10,679 nt of DNA from CAYRHS01 sp964424125 (GTDB lineage Bacteria > Actinomycetota > Acidimicrobiia > IMCC26256 > JAOSJL01): positions 1 to 10,679 of the forward strand of contig CAYRHS010000107.1 of assembly GCA_964424125.1 (NCBI GenBank), in the 5' to 3' direction. Position 1 is the stretch's first letter; every line of letters starts with the position of its first letter. Both the position numbers and the translations under genes were made by a program. Below the pieces are notes generated by a model. That model was not told where the DNA came from. It saw only the letters and a list, made by a program, of their open reading frames with translations, and made no database searches. Shown piece after piece: positions 6,164 to 10,679 of the stretch.

Positions 6164-6747
6164 TATTCCTCTTCTCCGTCGTCGACCTCGTCGACGTCCT
6201 CGTCCTCGATCTCGTCGACGTCCTCAACCTCGTCGACGTCCTCGACCTCGTCGGCGCGCGCTTCTTCGTCCGCGTCCTCTGCTTCCGCTGTGGCCTCGAT
6301 CTCCTCGGCCTCGTGGGTGGCCTCGACCCGGCGACGCCGCAGCCGGCGACGGGCGGGAGCGCTCTCGGACTCTTCGCGCTCCGCCTTGCGCTCGAGCTCG
6401 TGCTCGGAGAGCCGGCCCACCACGAGCGTCACGTGGGACGTCCGCTTGCGGATCCGCGTCGCCCGACCTCGTGCACGTGGCCGCCAGCGACGGAGGGTCG
6501 GCCCTTCGTCGGCCCAGGCGGACTCGACGACGAGCTCGTCTTCGGGGATGGCGAGCTGGGCTTCGGCGTTGGCGACCGCGGAGTCGAGCAGCTTCAGGAC
6601 AGGCCTCGCCGCCCCGCGTTCGACCTGCTCCAGGATCTCACGGGCGCGCTCGACGTCCTCACCGCGAATGAGGCCGAGCACCTGGCGCACCTTCGGCGGT
6701 GCGGCCCGCAGGTACTTCAGCCGCGCGCGGGCGGTGGTGACCTCCAT
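6163..6747 (-). CDS. rplV: 50S ribosomal protein L22 with repeat-encoded acidic C-terminal tail
   Basis: L22 contacts all 23S rRNA domains; its long hairpin lines the peptide tunnel beside L4, and the body lies near the exit. The product is 194 residues, against the usual 110-120. Residues 1 to about 115 are the normal protein: the start MEVTTARARLKYLRAAPPKVRQV, then SAVANAEAQ (56-64), and the tunnel hairpin GPTLRRWRPRARGRATRIRK (82-101) with the family ending TSHVTLVV. After this come a basic patch (ARRRLRRRR, 132-140) and a 54-residue tail (141-194) with about 32 Asp or Glu. The tail end is encoded by direct DNA repeats. ATG at 6747 overlaps the rpsS stop as TGATG and lacks a clear Shine-Dalgarno, so translation probably depends on coupling. 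Confidence 0.96.
   Translation of the reverse strand: MEVTTARARLKYLRAAPPKVRQVLGLIRGEDVERAREILEQVERGAARPVLKLLDSAVANAEAQLAIPEDELVVESAWADEGPTLRRWRPRARGRATRIRKRTSHVTLVVGRLSEHELERKAEREESESAPARRRLRRRRVEATHEAEEIEATAEAEDADEEARADEVEDVDEVEDVDEIEDEDVDEVDDGEEE
6178..6253 (-). repeat. Degenerate direct repeats coding for the acidic tail of L22
   Basis: On the + strand the 15-mer CTCGTCGACGTCCTC occurs exactly at 6187-6201, 6211-6225 and 6229-6243, so the spacings are 24 and 18 nt. Partial copies flank the block. Read as codons of rplV on the minus strand, each unit gives variants of VDEVED or VDEIEDED. Spacings are multiples of three, so repeat gain or loss keeps the frame. Such in-frame repeats may change copy number by slippage; that is inference. 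Confidence 0.85.
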
Positions 6748-7022
6748 CAGCGCGCCGACCGTTCCTGACCTGCGTGCACCCGGAAGGTCCGGGTGGGCGC
6801 GAACTCACCGAGCTTGTGCCCGACCATCGACTCGGTGACGTAGACGGGAACGTGCTTCCTCCCGTCGTGCACCGCGATCGTGTGGCCGACCATGTCGGGC
6901 GTGATCGTCGAGCGGCGCGACCACGTCTTGATGACCTTCTTGTCGCCCGCGGCGTTCTGGGCCTCGATCTTCTTGGCCAAGTGCTCGTCGACGAACGGGC
7001 CCTTCTTCAGGCTGCGCGGCAT
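6747..7022 (-). CDS. rpsS: 30S ribosomal protein S19
   Basis: S19 sits at the top of the 30S head, binds with S13, and takes part in bridges to the 50S central protuberance close to the A-site tRNA. The 91-residue product is of normal length. It starts with MPRSLKKGPFVDEHL (1-15), followed by IKTWSRRSTITPDMVGHTIAVHDG (31-54) and VYVTESMVGHKLGEFAPTRTFRVH (60-83), all diagnostic. ATG at 7022 is 2 nt after the rplB stop. The open frame above it is out-of-frame rplB sequence. It is in the standard place between rplB and rplV. Confidence 0.98.
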   Translation of the reverse strand: MPRSLKKGPFVDEHLAKKIEAQNAAGDKKVIKTWSRRSTITPDMVGHTIAVHDGRKHVPVYVTESMVGHKLGEFAPTRTFRVHAGQERSAR

Positions 7023-7024
7023 GG

Positions 7025-7861
7025 CTACCTCCGGGAGCCGCGACCGCGGCGGCGACGGACGATTTGCTTGTCGGACTTCTTGTTCTTCTTGCGGGTACGG
7101 CCTTCGGGCTTGCCCCACGGCGACACCGGGTGCCGGCCGCCGGAGCTCTTACCCTCGCCACCCCCGAGCGGGTGATCGACCGGGTTCATGGCCACGCCTC
7201 GGGTGTGCGGGCGCTTGCCCTTCCAGCGGCTGCGGCCCGCCTTGCCCGCGGAGACAAGCTCAGCGTCGACGTTGCCCACCTGGCCGATCGTGGCGCGGGA
7301 GTCGATGGAGACCCGACGCATCTCCGTGGAGGGCAGCCGCAGCGTGGCCGTGGTGCCCTCCTTGGCGACGAGCTGGATCGCGGCGCCGGCGCCGCGGCCG
7401 AGCTTGCCCCCGGCCCCGGGCCGGAGCTCCACGTTGTGCACGGTCGTGCCGACGGGGATGTAGCGCAGCGGCAGGGCGTTCCCGGGACGGATCTCGGCCC
7501 CGTGGCCGCTCTGGAGCAGATCGCCGACCTTCACCCCGACAGGGGCGATGATGTAGCGCTTCTCGCCGTCGCGGTAGTGGAGCAGGGCGATCCGGGCGTT
7601 GCGGTTGGGGTCGTACTCGATCGTCGCGACCTTGGCCGGGATCCCGTCCTTCTCCCGTCGGAAGTCCACCACGCGGTACTTGCGCTTGTGCCCACCACCG
7701 CGGTGGCGCGAGGTCATTCGCCCGTAGGCGTTGCGTCCCCCCGACTTGGGCTTGGGCTTCGTCAGCGACTTCTCGGACTCGGCACGCGTGATCTCGGAGA
7801 AGTCGGCGACCGTCTGGAAGCGGCGGCCGGGGCTGGTGGGCCTGCGTTTGCGGGGTGGCAT
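7025..7861 (-). CDS. rplB: 50S ribosomal protein L2
   Basis: L2 is one of the most conserved ribosomal proteins, needed for subunit association and for the peptidyl transferase centre. The 278 residues are the normal length. An N-terminal OB fold is followed by an SH3-like barrel (KVGDLLQSGHGAEIRPGNALPL, about 111-132). The highly conserved C-terminal loop AMNPVDH-P-x-GGGEG spans 224-237. D229 and H230, matching the functionally important Asp228 and His229 of E. coli L2, are present. Two residues on, where His is usual, this protein has Leu232. The start MPPRKRRPTSPGRR and the very basic ending RRRRGRGSRR differ from common forms only in detail. ATG at 7861 has a GGAGG 6 nt upstream and lies 2 nt after the rplW stop. 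Confidence 0.98.
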   Translation of the reverse strand: MPPRKRRPTSPGRRFQTVADFSEITRAESEKSLTKPKPKSGGRNAYGRMTSRHRGGGHKRKYRVVDFRREKDGIPAKVATIEYDPNRNARIALLHYRDGEKRYIIAPVGVKVGDLLQSGHGAEIRPGNALPLRYIPVGTTVHNVELRPGAGGKLGRGAGAAIQLVAKEGTTATLRLPSTEMRRVSIDSRATIGQVGNVDAELVSAGKAGRSRWKGKRPHTRGVAMNPVDHPLGGGEGKSSGGRHPVSPWGKPEGRTRKKNKKSDKQIVRRRRGRGSRR

Positions 7862-7863
7862 CC

Positions 7864-8157
7864 TCAGCCTCCGAACACGTCGATCGAGTCACCGGGCGCC
7901 AGGGAGATCACGGCGCGCTTGCGACTGGAGCGGGCGCCCCACTCGCCGGTGCGGCGGTCGCGGATGCGCTTGCCCCGGCGGTTGAGGGTATTGACCTTGG
8001 TCACGCGGACACCGAAGACGGCCTCGACCGCTTGCTTGATCTCGACCTTGTTGGCGTCGGACGCGACCTCGAACGTATAGACGTTGTTGTCGAACGCCGC
8101 GTAGGACTTCTCCGAGACCACCGGGCGCAGCACCACGTCACGGGGGTTGCGGTTCAC
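7864..8157 (-). CDS. rplW: 50S ribosomal protein L23
   Basis: L23 lies at the tunnel exit and is the main ribosomal docking point for trigger factor and the signal recognition particle. The 97-residue product has the diagnostic start NPRDVVLRPVVSEKSYA (4-20), then YTFEVASDANKVEIKQAVEAVFGVRV (27-52). KVNTLNRRGKRIRDRRTGEW follows (54-73), the rRNA-binding loop. GTG at 8157 overlaps the rplD stop as GTGA, and a GGGAG is spaced 6 nt upstream. The upstream open frame is out-of-frame rplD sequence. Confidence 0.97.
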   Translation of the reverse strand: MNRNPRDVVLRPVVSEKSYAAFDNNVYTFEVASDANKVEIKQAVEAVFGVRVTKVNTLNRRGKRIRDRRTGEWGARSSRKRAVISLAPGDSIDVFGG

Positions 8158-8873
8158 GCGGCGCTCCCTTCCTCGGCCGGAGGCTCGGGAGTCGAGGCCC
8201 CGTTCGCCTCGGCCGGACCGAGTCGTGCCACCGTGGTCTCGAGCGTCGCCCGGGAGAACACGAGCCATTCGTTGGCGAGCACGTCGAAGGTGTTCAGCTC
8301 CTCGGGCAACACGATCTGTACGAATGGGCCGAGGTTGCGGAACGACTTCCACGCCGTCGCGTCGGATCGGTGCAACACGAGCAACACGCGGGGCTGACGG
8401 CCACCCGGCTCCTGCAAACCGAGCGCCTCGAGCGCGGCCTTGGCGTCCTTGGTCTTCGGCTCGGGAAAGTCCCACCGGTCCACCACGAGCACTCGGTCCC
8501 CCGCGGCCCGGTCGGAGAGCGCCGAGCAGAGGGCCAAGCGCACCATCTTCCTGGGCGTTCGCTGCCGGTAGCTGCGGGGCTTGGGTCCGTGGGCGATCCC
8601 GCCGCCCTCCCAGTGCGGAGCCCTGATCGTTCCCTGGCGGGAGCGACCTGTGCCCTTCTGTCGCCAGGGCTTGGCGCCGCCTCCCGCGACCTCGGAGCGG
8701 GTCTTGGTCGAGTGCGTCCCCCGGCGGGCGGCCGCACGCTGCGCCGTGACCACCTGGTGGAGCACCGCCTGGTTGACTTCGATGCCGAAGAGCGCGGCGG
8801 GGAGCTCGACCTCGCCCTGGACGTCGCCCTGCTGGGTGCGCACCTCGACCGTGCGGGGCCGGGCGGGACTCAT
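8154..8873 (-). CDS. rplD: 50S ribosomal protein L4
   Basis: L4 reaches into the wall of the peptide tunnel opposite L22. In E. coli it also represses its own operon by acting on the S10 leader RNA. The product is 239 residues. The tunnel loop is the basic GTHSTKTRSEVAGGGAKPWR and RQKGTGRSRQGTIRAPHWEGGG region (about 52-92), followed by the KMVRLALCSALSDRA helix (109-123). The last 20 or so residues are an Ala/Pro/Glu-rich tail beyond the usual end. ATG at 8873 overlaps the rplC stop (ATGA), with GGAG 6 nt upstream. A longer open frame through rplC sequence in this phase is not real. Confidence 0.97.
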   Translation of the reverse strand: MSPARPRTVEVRTQQGDVQGEVELPAALFGIEVNQAVLHQVVTAQRAAARRGTHSTKTRSEVAGGGAKPWRQKGTGRSRQGTIRAPHWEGGGIAHGPKPRSYRQRTPRKMVRLALCSALSDRAAGDRVLVVDRWDFPEPKTKDAKAALEALGLQEPGGRQPRVLLVLHRSDATAWKSFRNLGPFVQIVLPEELNTFDVLANEWLVFSRATLETTVARLGPAEANGASTPEPPAEEGSAA

Positions 8874-9523
8874 GACGCGCTCCGCACGGGCGCCTTCACC
8901 GCGTTGCGCACGAACACGACGCTGCCCCGCGGCCCCGGTACCGATCCCTTCACCAGCAACAGGTTCCGCTCCGCATCCCCGCGGACGACCTCGAGATTGA
9001 GCGTCGTCACCTTCCGGTTTCCGTGCCGGCCGGCCATGCGCGTTCCCTTGAACACGCGCGCCGGGGTGGCGCAGGCGCCGACCGCGCCCGGCGCCCGGTG
9101 GATCTTGTGCGCGCCGTGCGTCGCGGGCTGCCCCTTGAAGTTGTGCCGGGTCATGACCCCCGAGAAGCCCTTCCCCTTGCTGACACCCGAGATGTCGACG
9201 AGCTCCCCGGCCTCGAACACGTCGGCGGCGATGGTCTGGCCGACCTCGAATTCCGAGACGTCGTCGACCCGGAGCTCGGCGAGATACCGGCTCGGCGGCA
9301 CGCCCGCGACGCTGAGGTGTCCGAGCTCGGGCTGGGTGAGCCGGGTGTCCTTCACGTCGCCGAAGGCGAGCTGCACCGCCGAGTAGCCGTCGCGTTCGGG
9401 GGTCTTCAGCTGCACGACGCGACAGGGCCCGGCCTCGAGCACGGTCACCGGTACGACCCGGTTCTCCTCGTCCCAGACCTGGGTCATGCCGAGCTTGCGC
9501 CCGAGGATCCCTTTGCCGGCCAT
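8870..9523 (-). CDS. rplC: 50S ribosomal protein L3, first gene of the cluster
   Basis: L3 is an early assembly protein whose long loop reaches close to the peptidyl transferase centre. The 217-residue product starts with GILGRKLGMTQVW (5-17). It has the signature SKGKGFSGVMTRHNFKGQ (115-132), HGAHKIHRAPGAVGA (136-150), and ATPARVFKGTRMAGRHG (152-168). At residue 167 many family members have Met (MAGRMG); here it is His. ATG at 9523 has a GAGGGA spaced about 7 nt upstream. No ribosomal gene precedes it: in most bacteria rpsJ would sit directly upstream, but here a non-coding leader leads to a divergent gene. Confidence 0.98.
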   Translation of the reverse strand: MAGKGILGRKLGMTQVWDEENRVVPVTVLEAGPCRVVQLKTPERDGYSAVQLAFGDVKDTRLTQPELGHLSVAGVPPSRYLAELRVDDVSEFEVGQTIAADVFEAGELVDISGVSKGKGFSGVMTRHNFKGQPATHGAHKIHRAPGAVGACATPARVFKGTRMAGRHGNRKVTTLNLEVVRGDAERNLLLVKGSVPGPRGSVVFVRNAVKAPVRSAS

Positions 9524-9555
9524 GGTGCTGTCCCTCGGTCCCTGTCCTCACGCGA

Positions 9556-9590
9556 ACGCTCCGCTCGGGAAGGGGCCCCCGGCGGAGCGT
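9556..9590 (-). promoter_or_regulatory. Leader hairpin 33 nt upstream of rplC, candidate regulatory stem-loop
   Basis: The two arms ACGCTCCGC and GCGGAGCGT pair perfectly over 9 bp. Inside them CGGG pairs with CCCG (4 bp, one bulged base), leaving an 8-nt loop. There is no U-rich tract after the stem in the rplC direction, so it is not a plain intrinsic terminator. It could be an autoregulatory protein-binding or attenuation element. Confidence 0.5.
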
Positions 9591-9612
9591 GTCTCGTTTG
9601 TGCTGCGTGGTC

Positions 9613-9635
9613 CTGCGCGTGCGCAGCCTGCGCAG
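9613..9635 (-). promoter_or_regulatory. Second, upstream leader hairpin
   Basis: CTGCGC at 9613-9618 can pair with GCGCAG at 9630-9635 (6 bp, 11-nt loop), or alternatively with GCGCAG at 9621-9626. The region holds three overlapping GCGC copies, so two mutually exclusive folds are possible. Support is only visual base pairing. Confidence 0.35.
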
Positions 9636-9702
9636 ACGTCGGTTGTCGCGGCGTTCCGAACTGCGGTGCGGAGCCGTGGAATGGACCCCGGACCGACATG
9701 TC

Positions 9703-9733
9703 ATCCTAGTGCCCCTTCCCGGCCCAGGCGAAA
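9703..9733 (-). promoter_or_regulatory. Candidate promoter of the ribosomal protein operon
   Basis: On the minus strand TAGGAT (9708-9703) fits the TANNNT -10 pattern of actinobacterial housekeeping promoters. TTTCGC (9733-9728) is a weak -35 at a 19-nt spacing, one or two longer than ideal. Transcription would start near 9696. No better minus-strand promoter is evident by eye between rplC and glgX. Confidence 0.45.
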
Positions 9734-9737
9734 CGGC

Positions 9738-9757
9738 GAGCCGTCGTCGGACGGCTC
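9738..9757. promoter_or_regulatory. Perfect inverted repeat between the divergent genes, possible operator
   Basis: GAGCCGTC and GACGGCTC are exact reverse complements over 8 bp around a 4-base spacer. The centre lies about 52-54 bp from both inferred start sites (near 9696 on the minus strand, near 9802 on the plus strand), just outside the ribosomal promoter. It could be a dyad bound by a dimeric regulator. If glgX were instead read from ATG 9766, it would be an RNA hairpin ending 8 nt before the start. Confidence 0.4.
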
Positions 9758-9787
9758 TTCGACGGATGGCCGGCGACCGCCGCCGAT

Positions 9788-9793
9788 TAGCCT
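9788..9793 (+). promoter_or_regulatory. Candidate -10 box for leaderless glgX transcription
   Basis: TAGCCT fits TANNNT and ends 8 nt before GTG 9802, the spacing expected when the transcript starts at or next to the start codon. No convincing -35 is present. No Shine-Dalgarno precedes GTG 9802 or the in-frame ATG 9766, which agrees with leaderless expression but does not prove it. Confidence 0.35.
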
Positions 9794-9801
9794 CCCCGGA
9801 C

Positions 9802-10679
9802 GTGGAGGTCTGGCCGGGGAACCCCTACCCGCTCGGCGCCACCTACGACGGCGCGGGGACGAACTTCTCGGTCTTCTCAGAGGTGGCCGAGGCAGTCGAC
9901 CTCTGCCTCTGCGACGGGGACGGCGGCAACGAAGAGGTCCGGATCCCGCTGAGCGAGGTCGACTCCCGCTGCTGGCACGCGTATCTGCCGAGCGTCGGGC
10001 CCGGGCAGCGCTACGGCTACCGGGTCCACGGGCCCTGGGATCCCGCCGGGGGCAAGCGCTGTAACCCGGACAAGCTGCTGCTCGATCCCTACGCGAAGGC
10101 GATCTCGGGCGAGCTGAGCTGGGAACCGCCGGTGTTCCCGTACGTCTTCGGCGAGCCCGACCGTCGCAGCACGACCGACAGCGCCGCGCACGTTCCGCGC
10201 TCGGTCGTGGTCAACCCCTACTTCGACTGGCAGGACGACCGGTCGCCGCGGACGCCCTGGCACCACACGGTCATCTACGAGCTGCACGTGAGGGGGTTCA
10301 CCGCCCGGCACCCCGGCATCCCGCCGGAACTCCGGGGCACGTATTCGGGCCTCGCCCACCCCGCGGCCATCGATCACCTCCACCGACTCGGCATCACGAC
10401 CGTGGAGCTCCAGCCGGTCCACCAGTTCGTGTCCGAGCACTTCCTGGTCCAGCGCGGCCTGCGCAACTACTGGGGCTACAACTCGATCGGCTACCTCGCA
10501 CCCCACGCCGGCTACATGCGCGCCGGCTCGCCCGCCGGTCGTCAGGTCCAGGAGTTCAAGCAGCTCGTCCGCACACTCCACGCGGAGGGGATCGAGGTGA
10601 TCCTCGACGTCGTCTACAACCACACCGCCGAGGGCAACGAGTTCGGCCCCATGCTCGGTTTCAAGGGGATCGACAACGA
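9802..10679 (+). CDS. glgX: Glycogen debranching enzyme GlgX, N-terminal part (runs off the right edge)
   Basis: GlgX is a cytoplasmic GH13 isoamylase-type enzyme that cuts alpha-1,6 branches, mainly short maltotetraosyl stubs left by glycogen phosphorylase, in glycogen breakdown. About 292 residues are present. The N-terminal CBM48-like domain begins VEVWPGNPYPLGATYDGAG. It continues with the HAYLPSVGPGQRYGYRVHGP segment (about 59-78) and NPDKLLLDPYAKA (86-98). The start of the catalytic barrel includes TVIYELHVRGFT (about 156-167), GLRNYWGYNS and, near the end, the GH13 region I motif DVVYNHT. The catalytic nucleophile and acid lie beyond the window. GTG 9802 is preferred because it gives the usual N-terminus and has a possible leaderless promoter. 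ATG 9766 is in frame, adds 12 residues (MAGDRRRLASPD), and cannot be excluded. The gene is divergent from the ribosomal operon and has no functional link to it. Confidence 0.93.
   Translation, partial: MEVWPGNPYPLGATYDGAGTNFSVFSEVAEAVDLCLCDGDGGNEEVRIPLSEVDSRCWHAYLPSVGPGQRYGYRVHGPWDPAGGKRCNPDKLLLDPYAKAISGELSWEPPVFPYVFGEPDRRSTTDSAAHVPRSVVVNPYFDWQDDRSPRTPWHHTVIYELHVRGFTARHPGIPPELRGTYSGLAHPAAIDHLHRLGITTVELQPVHQFVSEHFLVQRGLRNYWGYNSIGYLAPHAGYMRAGSPAGRQVQEFKQLVRTLHAEGIEVILDVVYNHTAEGNEFGPMLGFKGIDN

Larger units (their letters stand above)
9524..9696 (-). promoter_or_regulatory. Untranslated leader of the ribosomal protein operon
   Basis: About 173 nt separate the inferred transcript start (near 9696) from the rplC start codon. 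No family-like ORF fits in this stretch; it contains two GC-rich hairpins (listed separately) and the rplC Shine-Dalgarno. In E. coli the S10 leader, of similar length, is where L4 acts; a like role here is inference only. Confidence 0.5.

Noticed and set aside
5252..6838. 528-codon open frame on the plus strand with Ser/Thr repeats
   Set aside because: It lies antisense to rpsC and rplV. The SSTSST-like repeats are only the complement of the L22 tail repeats, and the length is explained by high-GC codon bias.
9556..9590. Leader hairpin as an intrinsic terminator
   Set aside because: No T-rich run follows the stem on either strand (TTCGCG on the minus side, a single GTTTG on the plus side).
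9484..9699. 71-codon minus-strand frame starting near the inferred operon start, possible leader peptide
   Set aside because: Its ATG begins only 3 nt after the -10 box, so it would lie outside the transcript if the promoter call is right. It overlaps the rplC start out of frame and has no recognisable family or ribosome-binding site.
8154..9704. 516-codon minus-strand frame spanning the rplC region, as if L4 had a giant N-terminal extension
   Set aside because: The part above 8873 is out-of-frame rplC sequence. L4 has a proper ATG with ribosome-binding site at 8873 and a 4-nt overlap with rplC.
9877..10623. 248-codon minus-strand frame opposite glgX
   Set aside because: glgX in this region reads as a continuous, highly recognisable GH13 protein; the opposite frame is a shadow.
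1..10679. Hidden novel system such as defence genes, mobile elements, CRISPR or a biosynthetic cluster
   Set aside because: All but the short intercistronic gaps and 278 nt of divergent spacer is covered by conserved ribosomal protein genes, secY and glgX. No transposase, repeat-spacer array or terminal inverted repeats were seen.

Overview
The window is a high-GC bacterial chromosome segment. It is filled by the S10-spc-type ribosomal protein cluster on the minus strand, and a divergent glycogen-debranching gene (glgX) runs off the right edge. Actinomycetota is the best guess for the host. The GlgX N-terminus reads like the mycobacterial/actinobacterial type, S14 is the short zinc-ribbon form, S3 has a long tail, and GTG starts are frequent. 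The class cannot be fixed from this sequence; a deep-branching or uncultured actinobacterial lineage is plausible.

Transcription of the ribosomal block runs from right to left: rplC (L3), rplD (L4), rplW (L23), rplB (L2), rpsS (S19), rplV (L22), rpsC (S3), rplP (L16), rpmC (L29), rpsQ (S17), rplN (L14), rplX (L24), rplE (L5), rpsZ (S14), rpsH (S8), rplF (L6), rplR (L18), rpsE (S5), rpmD (L30), rplO (L15), then the first 54 codons of secY. That is 20 complete ribosomal protein genes plus a partial translocase gene. They are packed with 1-, 4- and 8-nt overlaps or gaps of 2-41 nt. No terminator is visible inside, so the block looks like one translationally coupled operon. The gene order is the classical one, with one exception: rpsJ (S10), which normally precedes rplC, is absent, and rplC is the first gene after a non-coding leader.

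The 278-nt divergent intergenic region (9524-9801) holds a candidate minus-strand promoter. From it would come a leader of about 170 nt with two hairpins, the expected place for ribosomal-protein autoregulation. It also holds a perfect 8+8 inverted repeat roughly midway between the two inferred start sites, and a TANNNT -10 box placed so that glgX could be leaderless from GTG 9802.

The genes encode core 30S and 50S proteins, including tunnel-wall, peptidyl-transferase-centre and mRNA-entry components, plus the membrane channel that receives nascent chains. The unusual parts are lineage-specific tails: a 54-residue, strongly acidic, repeat-encoded tail on L22 and an acidic tail of about 57 residues on its neighbour S3. 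I see no defence system, mobile element, CRISPR array, tRNA or novel enzyme system here. The window is essentially conserved housekeeping sequence.
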